Part shown: positions 1 to 7,837 of the stretch, in pieces
Layout: each line of letters opens with the position of its first letter
How positions within the stretch are numbered: the stretch's first letter is position 1
Source of the DNA: Edaphobacter dinghuensis
Lineage (GTDB): Bacteria > Acidobacteriota > Terriglobia > Terriglobales > Acidobacteriaceae
Length of the DNA stretch: 64,000 nt
Direction: 5' to 3'
NCBI RefSeq assembly: GCF_014640335.1
Contig: NZ_BMGT01000001.1
Coordinates: forward strand, 992,001 to 1,056,000
The notes under the pieces: generated by a model
What the model was told of the DNA's origin: nothing
Seen by the model: only the letters and a program-made list of their open reading frames with translations
Databases searched by the model: none
Position numbers and translations under genes: made by a program

Positions 1-1539
1 CCATTCGCCGCCTGATAGCTCTACACCGCCTTCGAAACGTCGCCCCAGTATCTGGTCGTATCCGCCCGATAGCTTTCGCACCACCTCATCGGCCAGGCTC
101 TTGTGCGCTGCGTCTTCAAGGTCGCTCTCGCTGTGCGGCTGATCGACGCGGCCGACAGCGATGTTCTCCCTCGCCGTCATCTCAAAGCGCATGAAGTCTT
201 GAAAGATAACGCCGATGTGCCGATGAAGGTCTTCAAGCGAGTAGTCGCGCAGGTTGACCCCATCGAGCAGGATCTCGCCCTCCGTTGGGTCATACAACCG
301 CGTAATCAGCTTTACTACGGTTGTCTTTCCCTGGCCGTTCTCACCGATTAGAGCGATCCGCTCTCCCGGTGAAAGCGTGAAGTTGAAATTATGCAGCACG
401 GTACGATTGGTCCCCGGATAGGTAAAGGAGACATTGCGAAACTCAAAGCCACGCCGTATCGGCACAGGCATTTTATTGCCATCGGGATTGGAGTTGACCG
501 TGGGTTCCATCTCGAAGAAGGCGATCAAGTCGGTAAGAAACAAAGCCTGGTCGGCGATGCCCGAGACGGTCGAGAAGACTTGCTGCAGGTTCGAACTAGC
601 CTGCTGAATCGACGTCGTGAGGAAGATGAACTTACCGAGATCATATCCCTCCGGCCCACCCTGGAGCGTCCGCCAGATAACATAGATATAAGCGCCATAG
701 TAGCCCAGCGTGCCGATGACTCCGAGCAGTCCGCCCACGATCAGCTTCGAACGAGAGAGTGCAACATCCTCGACATAAATCTGGCGGGCAAGCGTCTCGA
801 ACTTGTCGGTAAAGAACCTGTGCAGCCCAAAGAGCTTTACCTCCTTTGCCCCTTCGCGGCTTCCCGCTACCTGGCGAAGATAGTCCATCTGCCGCTTCGC
901 TGGCGTCTGACGAAAGTTTTTGGCATAGCCGAGGAAGGCAAAATGGGTCTCGCCGAGAAACGACGGCAGCAAACCCACGCCGAGTAACAACACTAACCAC
1001 GGTGAGGCCCATGCCAGCGCGACGGTAAAGCTGAGCGTCGTAATCACCTGCTGGAATAACCGCCCCATCTGCTGGATCATCGCCAACCGGTCGGTCGCCT
1101 GCACCCGTGCCCGTTCAAGCCGGTCGTAGAAGACCGGGTTCTCATACGTAGTCAGATCAAGCCGCGAAGCTTGCTCCATTACCTTTACGCTGACATATTG
1201 CGTGTAGCGGTTAGCCAGCAGCGAGTCGGAGTAGTCGATCGCGTGGGTGATCAGACCGAAGACAACGTTCAGTCCGACCTCTGTCCCTACCAAAATCCAG
1301 AAATTGTGTGAGAGCGGCCTTCCTCGCAACACCTCTCCAATGTCCTGAACGATGAGGGCAGCCACCTTTGTGATAGCGAGAGGTAATAAAGCCACAATGA
1401 CGCGTAGAACCAATCCCCACATCACGACGGCCGGGCCTGAATTCCACAGGATGCGAAGCACCGGCGGCAGGTTTCGCAAAGCGGTCAACCGGTCGCGCCA
1501 AGGGCTTTCCACTTTTTTATGAATGGGGGCTTCGTTCAT
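1..1539 (-). CDS. ABC exporter, fused permease-ATPase (3' end outside window)
   Basis: An inner-membrane half-transporter of the MsbA/MdlB type, expected to act as a dimer and use ATP to export a lipid, peptide or drug. My own translation from ATG at 1539 stays open for 513 codons to the window edge. The first ~330 residues are hydrophobic and fit a six-helix transmembrane domain. The nucleotide-binding domain follows, with Walker A GENGQGKT at about residues 399-406, a Q-loop (GVIFQDFMRF) and the signature LSGGE at about 508-512. Walker B and the switch histidine lie beyond the window. Substrate cannot be predicted. The gene runs away from the amyloid operon's terminator, so the two are separate transcription units. 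Confidence 0.93.
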   Translation of the reverse strand, partial: MNEAPIHKKVESPWRDRLTALRNLPPVLRILWNSGPAVVMWGLVLRVIVALLPLAITKVAALIVQDIGEVLRGRPLSHNFWILVGTEVGLNVVFGLITHAIDYSDSLLANRYTQYVSVKVMEQASRLDLTTYENPVFYDRLERARVQATDRLAMIQQMGRLFQQVITTLSFTVALAWASPWLVLLLGVGLLPSFLGETHFAFLGYAKNFRQTPAKRQMDYLRQVAGSREGAKEVKLFGLHRFFTDKFETLARQIYVEDVALSRSKLIVGGLLGVIGTLGYYGAYIYVIWRTLQGGPEGYDLGKFIFLTTSIQQASSNLQQVFSTVSGIADQALFLTDLIAFFEMEPTVNSNPDGNKMPVPIRRGFEFRNVSFTYPGTNRTVLHNFNFTLSPGERIALIGENGQGKTTVVKLITRLYDPTEGEILLDGVNLRDYSLEDLHRHIGVIFQDFMRFEMTARENIAVGRVDQPHSESDLEDAAHKSLADEVVRKLSGGYDQILGRRFEGGVELSGGEW

Positions 1540-1919
1540 AAGGTTCTATCAGAAGCTCGTTTTATTCGACGAGCATAGACTGTTGTGATGCCAATGAGCC
1601 GACATGCGTTGGTCAACCTCAGCCTGCCCTCCCCCACATCATCTCGACCGGGGCCGCAGGCGGAGTGGAGAGGCCCCTGTATTTTGCTCTTGCTTCTGCC
1701 ATGAACGATTCTCTAAAGCGTCAAGCTACCCTCTGATCTGCGGTCTGGATTTTGCCTGCCCGCATTTTCTGTCAAGCCCCCAGGACATCGAAATGAGTTG
1801 GGTTGGTTCGAGTAAATATCTCATTATAAGAAACTTATCTCCCTGAAAATAAATCTTCGAAAACTGCAAATTAGTTTTATTCCATTCGTTATTCTTAAAA
1901 CAGTTGCAAGCTAAACAAG
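1540..1919. other. Intergenic region, no gene seen
   Basis: Between the start of the ABC exporter and the terminator of the next operon. The half near the exporter should carry its promoter. The rest becomes AT-rich towards 1900. I found no convincing ORF, RNA gene or repeat; the short ORFs here have no recognisable protein features. Confidence 0.5.
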
Positions 1920-1920
1920 A

Positions 1921-1952
1921 AGGCCCGGCAAATCCTTGCCGGGCCTTCCTTA
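1921..1952 (-). terminator. Strong intrinsic terminator of the amyloid operon
   Basis: A near-perfect GC-rich hairpin: AAGGCCCGGCAA, a four-base loop, then TTGCCGGGCCTT. It lies about 35 bases past the stop of the outer-membrane protein gene. Read on the minus strand the stem is followed by a T-rich tract, as expected for Rho-independent termination. T residues also follow on the plus strand, so it may work in both directions. Confidence 0.85.
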
Positions 1953-1983
1953 TTAAGAAAGGAGACTGTAGACGTAACTACCT

Positions 1984-3261
1984 TCAGCGAACGACCTTCG
2001 GCTTCCACAGCGACAACCGGAAAGGCAGTCCCACGGAGAATTGCAGGTTTGGTGTGTCAGGAGTCAGGCCTACACCGAAGCTCAGGTCGATGGTTCGACC
2101 CGGCGCGTAGAGATAAGAGGTGCCGAGTCTCAGAGTCCCTTCAACTAGGTATGAGCCCGGCAAAGTCGCACCATTTAACTGGGTGGCGCGAGTGAAGCGT
2201 TGGTCCCAGCCGAGAGTCATGGAGGTCTCAGTGTTGAGTGCGAGAATAGAACCCAACTGGAAGCCGTAGGAGCTGCCGGGCCGGAAGTGTCCGACCATCG
2301 TTGCGCCCGGATTGTTCGGATCGTCTGCAGGGACGGTATGCCGGCCGGCCAAATTTTCGGTGTAAGAGAGGTTGCCGAAAAAGACGACTGGATCGCTCGA
2401 TTTCGCGGCGGTTAGGTTTCCCTGCACAGCATAGAAACCGGAACCGAGATTGGTCTGGCTGCTGGCAAGATCGTACGAGTTGGTTCCAGTGACGGATTTG
2501 AAGCGAATATTGGCAAGCAGATCAGGTGTGTGCCCATGCTCGAAGGTCAACTGGCGGGAGACGCCTGCCTGAATATCACCCAATCCGAACTGGCTGGCCG
2601 AGGTCTCATTGCCGAGTGCGTCGACGGTGCGATTCAGGATGTATCCGTATGGGACAGTGAAGTCCATCTGGAAGCGTTTAGGAAGACCCAGGCGGGTTGT
2701 GAATGTCGGCAGTAGAATGTCCTCTCTTACGCGCTGCGAGGTAATGTCGCCAACGACAAGAATGGGCAAAAGAGCGAACCCATCAACCGTAACGTGATCG
2801 GAGGATGCGCTGAAGTAGGAGGTCGTGTTATCGATCTCGAGCGTGCCCGGAGGCAGCAAGAGGCCGCCGCGCATTACCAGAGCCTGATCCAGCGCTTCGG
2901 TGGCGCGTCGTTCCGTCTCGTCGTAAGTGGCATTGTTGACCACAGCCTCTACCCTGGCGGAGGAGGGAACGGTTGTCGTCTCGGCGATGCGGGCAACATG
3001 TGCTGCGGCACTGGAAGAGGTATTGACCGCATTGAGGCGGTCCTCCAGCTGCTGTACCCGCTCGAGCAGATTTCGAATGATCGCGTCTCGCTCGCGCAGA
3101 GCCTGTTCGATACGTGGATCGAGCGGTTCTCGGGCAGGAGGCGCAGTGAGAGAGTGGCGTGGCGCAGTCGAATTGGATGCAGGTGCAGAGGAGCTTTGTG
3201 CCGAAACAGAGAGCGTGCCACAGCAGAGAATCGAGCCCAGGAGCAATATCTGTCGCAACAT
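1984..3261 (-). CDS. FapF-like outer-membrane beta-barrel with coiled coil
   Basis: 425 residues, last gene of the operon. A signal peptide (residues 1-21, ending SVSAQ) is followed by a Ser/Pro-rich stretch, a charged heptad-like coiled coil at about 49-79 (IEQALRERDA...), a linker, and from about residue 125 a block with ALVMRGGLLLPPGTLEIDN leading into alternating beta strands to the C-terminus. This signal / coiled coil / barrel order is that of FapF, the trimeric pore that exports Fap amyloid subunits. Automatic annotation would probably say 'transporter' or phenol MetA-pathway protein, the same barrel superfamily. The C39 peptidase lies 16 bases upstream. The FapF assignment rests on architecture and neighbours, not on an alignment. 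Confidence 0.75.
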   Translation of the reverse strand: MLRQILLLGSILCCGTLSVSAQSSSAPASNSTAPRHSLTAPPAREPLDPRIEQALRERDAIIRNLLERVQQLEDRLNAVNTSSSAAAHVARIAETTTVPSSARVEAVVNNATYDETERRATEALDQALVMRGGLLLPPGTLEIDNTTSYFSASSDHVTVDGFALLPILVVGDITSQRVREDILLPTFTTRLGLPKRFQMDFTVPYGYILNRTVDALGNETSASQFGLGDIQAGVSRQLTFEHGHTPDLLANIRFKSVTGTNSYDLASSQTNLGSGFYAVQGNLTAAKSSDPVVFFGNLSYTENLAGRHTVPADDPNNPGATMVGHFRPGSSYGFQLGSILALNTETSMTLGWDQRFTRATQLNGATLPGSYLVEGTLRLGTSYLYAPGRTIDLSFGVGLTPDTPNLQFSVGLPFRLSLWKPKVVR

Positions 3262-3277
3262 GATTTGACTCCTTCAC

Positions 3278-3970
3278 CTAATACAGAGCGTTGGCCGGGA
3301 TCTCAACTCCTATGCCGCGTGAGATGAGTGTCTCGTTGGGAATAACACGGGATTCTGCGGAGACGTTTTTTGGCGCCAGCATTCTAGGATCGGGAGGGTG
3401 AACGACAAAGACTATTCCGTTCTTCCAGATATTCGCAAAGCGGGTGGTCTTCATTGTGACATTGCCGAAGCCTGGATCGGCAAGAATGACGCGATCTCCT
3501 ACGACTCCCTTGACGACGACAAAGTGGTCGAAGGTTTTGAAATGAATAGGGGTGATGACCCAGGAGTCTTCAGCGGCGAGATCTTCAATCGACATACCGC
3601 TGAAGCCTTCGGCGGTGTAACCTCGTGCCTGGGCAAACTGTTTGAGCTCGAGCAACGAAAAGCCACCGCGAGCGCGAACGCGAGAGGCATCGACGCGGTG
3701 CAGAATCCATACAACGATCGCCGCCTCGGGCGTATTGTCATTGAAGTCGTAGGTGAGAATAGTGCTCAACGCCGCAGCGCCGCAGCTCATATCCCAGCGC
3801 TGGTGTACGACGCCGTCGTCGCGTATGTCTTTTAGCGTGCGCAGAGGTTTATTTCCCTGCGTCTCCTTCATATTAGTGAAGGTCTGGGCTTGAGTAGGGA
3901 TCGCCAACAGCCCGAGGCACATGGCCACAGCCATGAGGACAGCGCTAAGAATGAGGCCGCGCAAGTTCAT
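3278..3970 (-). CDS. C39-family cysteine peptidase, FapD-like
   Basis: 230 residues with an N-terminal signal or anchor (about 1-29, ending PTQAQ), so a periplasmic protease. The papain-like C39 residues are all visible: oxyanion Gln57 in HQRWDMSCG, nucleophile Cys63, His149 in FDHFVVVKG and Asp165 in LADPGFGN. It is a stand-alone peptidase without the ABC transporter that C39 domains carry in bacteriocin exporters; the stand-alone form is the one found in fap operons. Its start overlaps the preceding stop as TGATG at 3968-3972, giving translational coupling to the small fibre-candidate gene. C39 enzymes cut after double-Gly or Gly-Ala, which fits the leader-like motifs of the two upstream proteins. 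Confidence 0.85.
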   Translation of the reverse strand: MNLRGLILSAVLMAVAMCLGLLAIPTQAQTFTNMKETQGNKPLRTLKDIRDDGVVHQRWDMSCGAAALSTILTYDFNDNTPEAAIVVWILHRVDASRVRARGGFSLLELKQFAQARGYTAEGFSGMSIEDLAAEDSWVITPIHFKTFDHFVVVKGVVGDRVILADPGFGNVTMKTTRFANIWKNGIVFVVHPPDPRMLAPKNVSAESRVIPNETLISRGIGVEIPANALY

Positions 3971-4371
3971 CAGTGCTTTCCATTGATGTTCGTCTGGATG
4001 ATGGTGCCGACTGTCGAGTTGATATTGACGTTGAGATTCAGCAGCACGTTCACCTTCGAGTTGACCGCGTTGATGTTGATCAATGAGCTGAGATTTTGCT
4101 GCGCGCTACCGTTAAGAGTGAGTGTGCCAACCGAGGTACCGGTGTTGGGGCCGCTCTGCATAGCAAGCGAGCCAACGCTCGAAACCAGCCCACTCGGGGT
4201 GGAAGTCTGGCCCTGGAAATTGATGACCCCATTGGAAGCATTGGCTGTGACGCCGGCTGCTGTAACACGACTGAGCGTGCTGTCGTCCATCGGCTTCGGC
4301 TTTTTGCTGGTCTGAGAGATGCCCGCCTGGTTCAGCAGCACCAGGCTCGCGATCACTAACATGCGATGCAT
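3970..4371 (-). CDS. Small secreted amyloid-like subunit (FapB-like candidate)
   Basis: 133 residues. I prefer ATG 4371 over the longer ORF because GGAGGT sits just upstream and a signal peptide (MHRMLVIASLVLLNQAGIS) begins there. After it comes a leader-like motif, MDDSTLSRVTAAG (residues 28-40), also present in the large neighbour. The C-terminal half repeats the neighbour's motif, LNGSAQQNLSSLININAVNS, then an Asn/Val/Ile-rich alternating segment (NVLLNLNVNINST). This composition is typical of beta-solenoid or amyloid strands. In Fap operons a short protein like the major fibre protein (FapB) acts as nucleator. That role is inferred here; no homologue was recognised directly. Confidence 0.75.
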   Translation of the reverse strand: MHRMLVIASLVLLNQAGISQTSKKPKPMDDSTLSRVTAAGVTANASNGVINFQGQTSTPSGLVSSVGSLAMQSGPNTGTSVGTLTLNGSAQQNLSSLININAVNSKVNVLLNLNVNINSTVGTIIQTNINGKH

Positions 4372-4441
4372 AAGACCTCCTCGTCGCTCGCGAACAGCGC
4401 AGCGGTGCAGCTTATATTCAGCTGCACCGCCGATGGCTGTC

Positions 4442-6010
4442 TTAGTGAGTCTGCGAAATGACATTCATCTGGTTGAGGGTTGGGGTCGAGTTCATGTTGG
4501 TCGTGCGGGCGATGTTGACGCCGTTGGCCACCATGCTGCCGGCAGCGTTGACAAGGTTGATCGCCGTGGCATTCTGCTGGGCGGTCCCTGACAGATCGAT
4601 GCTGGAAGTGTTGCTTGCAGTGACCGTCGAACCGTCGACCGCGATGTTCTGCGCAGCGGCAGAGTCGAAGCTAACCGCGCCCTCGATGTTATCAACGACG
4701 TGGTCGCTCTTGACGGAGCTGCTATTGCTGGATTTTGAGTCGGTGGTTGCAAGGGTAGCTGCTGTGCTGGTTGAGAAGTCATTGCTCGAGCTCGTGCTGT
4801 GATTTGAGGAGGAGTTATGAGCAGTATTCGTGCTGCTGCTGCTTGCGCTGTTCGATGCGGAAGCATTCTGCGAAGCACTGTTATTGCTCGATGACTTCGA
4901 CCACTGTGAGGCATGGGCTGATGACGAGTTGGAGGTAGAGTTTGCATTCTTGGCGCTATTGGCTGCCGAACTTACATTCGATGCCGAGTTGTTGGCCGCT
5001 GCCGACTGGCTTGCGCTGTTGGATGCATCTGTATCTGTGCTGGAAGAATTGCTCGTGCCATTGCTCGCCGACGCACCTTTGGATGCACTGAGATTGTTAG
5101 CTGCATTGCCCGAGGTTGTCGATGTGCTTCCGCCACTCGACGACGGATTGCTGAACGATGAATTGCCTACTGACGTAGACGATCCATTTGTTCCGGCCGA
5201 GGCCGTGTTCGAGGTGGAGTTGGCGCTCGCGGTATCGTTGCTGCTGCTTGCTTTGTTTGCAGACGCGCTTTGATTGGCTGCTGCAGACTTCACATTGCTT
5301 GCTGTGTTTGCTGCACTCGATGACGAAGCGTCCGTTGTAGCTGAGCTCTTATTTCCACTATTGGCAGCAGACGACATGTTTGCAGAAGAAGCGCTCTTGC
5401 TGGCGCTTTCGCTCTCAGCGGCATTCTTGCTGGAGGTTGTGCTGTAAGTGGAGCTGTGAGTATCGGCATTGCTCTCTGTGTAAGATTTGTTGTCGGTCTT
5501 GGTGTGGTTATAAGATGCATTGATCGTCGACGAACTCGTGCTGCTCTTGGTGACATCAGAAGACTTGGTGTCTTCGTATTGACTGTTCTGGCCACGTTTG
5601 TAGCCGGAGAGCGTTGCTCCTGTCGTCTCGGACTGGTCAACGGAGTTGCCTTGGTTGACGGTCGCGCCGGAGTTCGGAGCATCGGTGGTGAGACTGCCAT
5701 CATAGACGTTGACGCCGTCGGCAACAGAGCTGCCCGAAGCGCTTACCACGTTGACGCCCTTGGCGCCGTTCAGCGCGCTGCCCGAGAGGCTGACGCTGCT
5801 GCTGTCCGTGGTGGTGACAGAGGAGTTGTTGGCTGCAATTGCTCCTGCGCTGCCAGAAGAGGTGTCAGTCTGGCCAGCAGTGACGTTATCCATCTGGCTG
5901 TCACTGATGGCCTGCGGAGCTTTGTTGTTGGTCTGAGGTTTTGCCTGGCCGTATGCTGCGCCGGCAGTAAAGACTGAAGCGGTGATCAAGGTACAGATAA
6001 GCTTATTCAT
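4442..6010 (-). CDS. Large Ser/Asn-rich secreted amyloid-like protein (FapC-like candidate)
   Basis: 522 residues from ATG 6010, chosen over the longer ORF because GGAGG lies five bases upstream and a signal peptide (MNKLICTLITASVFTAGAAYG) starts there. Order: signal 1-21, leader-like motif AISDSQMDNVTAG (34-46), repeat 1 (about 63-127, SLSGSALNGAKGVNVVSASG...), a linker of about 310 residues almost wholly Ser/Asn/Ala/Thr (128-440), and repeat 2 (about 461-522, DLSGTAQQNATAINLVNAAG...) ending in NQMNVISQTH. Two homologous strand-forming repeats joined by a disordered linker match the layout of FapC, the main Fap fibre subunit. The second repeat also resembles the C-terminal half of the next gene product. 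Fibre formation is inferred. Confidence 0.78.
   Translation of the reverse strand: MNKLICTLITASVFTAGAAYGQAKPQTNNKAPQAISDSQMDNVTAGQTDTSSGSAGAIAANNSSVTTTDSSSVSLSGSALNGAKGVNVVSASGSSVADGVNVYDGSLTTDAPNSGATVNQGNSVDQSETTGATLSGYKRGQNSQYEDTKSSDVTKSSTSSSTINASYNHTKTDNKSYTESNADTHSSTYSTTSSKNAAESESASKSASSANMSSAANSGNKSSATTDASSSSAANTASNVKSAAANQSASANKASSSNDTASANSTSNTASAGTNGSSTSVGNSSFSNPSSSGGSTSTTSGNAANNLSASKGASASNGTSNSSSTDTDASNSASQSAAANNSASNVSSAANSAKNANSTSNSSSAHASQWSKSSSNNSASQNASASNSASSSSTNTAHNSSSNHSTSSSNDFSTSTAATLATTDSKSSNSSSVKSDHVVDNIEGAVSFDSAAAQNIAVDGSTVTASNTSSIDLSGTAQQNATAINLVNAAGSMVANGVNIARTTNMNSTPTLNQMNVISQTH
4691..5629 (-). repeat. Low-complexity Ser/Asn/Ala/Thr linker of the amyloid-like protein
   Basis: Encodes residues 128-440 of the large secreted protein. 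It is a degenerate run of short units such as SNSAS, SSSTN and NASAS, with few hydrophobic residues, and charged residues (K, D, E) mainly near its start. The low complexity also creates long open frames on the opposite strand that are not genes. Such tracts tend to vary in length between strains. Confidence 0.8.
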
Positions 6011-6655
6011 TGCTGCCTCCATGGGCATGTTGAGAACGAACACGACCGTGCACGCAGCAAAGACGAACTGCGCGCGAGCCAGTTTGACGCAAGTCCGCGA
6101 TGCTCCTCGCGATGGAAGAGCCGGCAAACTGCGCACTGATAGACGTGAGGCCAATGGGGCTGAGTAAAGGCAGTAAGCGGGATTCAAGACATCATGCGCG
6201 GATGGATCGATTCAATCGCGCTATTCAACCCAATTCGTACGTAGCCTCGTAATTGCACTTATGTACCGGGGCCTGAGCTGCGCTACGCGCAGCAGATTCA
6301 CGGGGAATAGAGCCTTGGCAACGCTATAACCGCGGCTTGGGTTACAAATTCAATGTGGGCCGGGCCAACGAGCGGCGCGCCTATTAGTGCAATTGTGCTT
6401 CCAATCCTTTTTGTATGATTTATCAAGGGATTCGCATTTTTGCGAAGAGATATGTTGCATGGCTTTGCAGTTTTTACGAGAAGACTTTTTGCCTTTGCAG
6501 ACGTTTTCTCGCAGATTTTTCGTGTTTTATGACAAGAAGGCGGCTAACAATTCGTAGAATGCTTGTGCAATAGCGAAAGCTTGGCAAAGGTCATAGACTA
6601 ACCAAGGGGGGAAAGTTGTGCGCATCGAAACGCCAATCGGGATAGCAGACGAATT
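6011..6655. promoter_or_regulatory. Long divergent intergenic region between amyloid operon and TPR gene
   Basis: 645 bases without a credible gene. It must hold the promoters for the amyloid operon (leftward) and the TPR protein (rightward). I see no consensus sigma-70 promoter I would defend. One perfect inverted repeat, TTCGCA-TTTT-TGCGAA, lies at 6431-6446 in a T-rich stretch and could be an operator. The length suggests layered regulation, as is usual for matrix genes. Confidence 0.4.
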
Positions 6656-7831
6656 ATGAGCAAAACTGAAGTTTCGCTTGCGAAGCGACGGCTCTTTCTC
6701 CATGATTCGCTGACGTTTTTGATCCTGATCCTTGTGACGGCTGTACTTTTTCTGTTCACACTCTTCATGTTCCGGTCATTCACCACGCATCGAGAGGATC
6801 TGGCAGTGCGTTGGTCAGGCCGGGGCAAGGCGGCGCTCGATGCAGGCAAGCCTGAGCAGGCGATGGTCGCTCTTAGAACGGCACTCTCCTACGCTCCCGG
6901 CACGCGTTCGTACGAGTTGCTGCTCGCGCAAGCGTTGGCCAATGCTGGACATACAGAGGAAGCATCCAACTACTTCATGAATTTGTGGGTGACGCAGCCG
7001 GGAGACGGCTTTATTAATCTGGAGCTGGCGCGGCTCTCGGCCACAAAGAATGATCCGAAAGATGCCATCAAGTATTACAGGGCATCCATTTATGGCACAT
7101 GGGAAGGCGATGGCGTCGTGCGCAGGCGCGAGGTTCGACTGGAGCTGGCGCGTTATCTGATTGCGCAGAAGGACTTCAACGCTGCCCGCATCGAGTTGTT
7201 GATCGCTGCGGGCAATTCACCGAGCGATCCAAAGCTCAACATTACGTTGGCCAGCCTGCTGGTGCAGACTGGTGATATTGCCAATGGCTTTAACTACTAC
7301 AAGAAGGCGCTTCAGGACGATCCAAAGAACCAGACGGCGCTGGAAGGCGCGGGGCGCGCTGCTTATAGTTTGGGCAATTTTGCGATCGCTCATTCCTTGC
7401 TCGAGCGCGCAATCGAAGCAAAGGCATCTCCCGAGAAGGAAGAGAACGTGTCGGGGGACCTGGCTGTCATGCTTGCAAACTCGAAGCGGATTCTCGAGCT
7501 GAGACCGTCGAGCAAGCTGCGGCCGGTGGAGCGAGTCGACCGCCTGGTTGAGGACGGTGTTATCGCGAAGAAGCGCTTCGATGGTTGCATCGCTCAATTC
7601 GATGCGAGCAACGGACTGCCTCCGTTGTTGCAGCAGCTTAAATTGCGATGGACAAGCGGTGATGTCACGATGACCCGTTCGGTGCTTTTGCGGAGTCTCG
7701 TGCAACAGGATGCTGCCGAACAATTAATCTTCGATACCGAACTACAGACCAGCCAGTTTTGCGGTGTGGCCACAGGCGATGATGCCTTGCTTCTACTGCT
7801 GGCCAAATCTCCGGAGACGGCGGAGCGATAG
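6656..7831 (+). CDS. Membrane-anchored TPR protein
   Basis: 391 residues. One transmembrane helix at about 19-39 (FLILILVTAVLFLFTLFMF), preceded by lysines and arginines, puts the N-terminus in the cytoplasm and the rest in the periplasm. The remainder is alpha-helical with several TPR-like units (GKPEQAMVALRTALSYAPG; GDIANGFNYYKKALQDDPKN). TPR arrays are protein-binding scaffolds, and no catalytic domain is visible. It stands divergent to the amyloid operon and directly upstream of the ClC gene (stop 7831, next start 7838), with which it probably forms an operon. A role in secretion or assembly for the neighbouring amyloid system is possible but only suggested by position. Confidence 0.8.
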   Translation: MSKTEVSLAKRRLFLHDSLTFLILILVTAVLFLFTLFMFRSFTTHREDLAVRWSGRGKAALDAGKPEQAMVALRTALSYAPGTRSYELLLAQALANAGHTEEASNYFMNLWVTQPGDGFINLELARLSATKNDPKDAIKYYRASIYGTWEGDGVVRRREVRLELARYLIAQKDFNAARIELLIAAGNSPSDPKLNITLASLLVQTGDIANGFNYYKKALQDDPKNQTALEGAGRAAYSLGNFAIAHSLLERAIEAKASPEKEENVSGDLAVMLANSKRILELRPSSKLRPVERVDRLVEDGVIAKKRFDGCIAQFDASNGLPPLLQQLKLRWTSGDVTMTRSVLLRSLVQQDAAEQLIFDTELQTSQFCGVATGDDALLLLLAKSPETAER

Positions 7832-7837
7832 GGAGCG

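Noticed and set aside
391-1012. Open frames on both strands inside the ABC exporter
   Set aside because: The minus-strand frame from 1539 to the window edge contains Walker A and the ABC signature in order and explains the whole region.
1984-3261. Phenol-degradation (MetA-pathway) protein or simple porin
   Set aside because: That label would rest on the shared barrel superfamily. The coiled coil, neighbours and lack of any aromatic-degradation gene favour a FapF-like exporter.
3278-3970. Bacteriocin-processing system
   Set aside because: The C39 domain is not fused to an ABC transporter, the substrates are large repetitive secreted proteins with Sec signals, and no immunity-type gene is present.
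4830-5273. Long plus-strand ORF rich in Leu/Ala/Asp/Glu opposite the amyloid-like gene
   Set aside because: It is the antisense of the Ser/Asn repeat tract. Its composition is explained by complementing AGC/AAT-type codons, and it has no ribosome site or domain.
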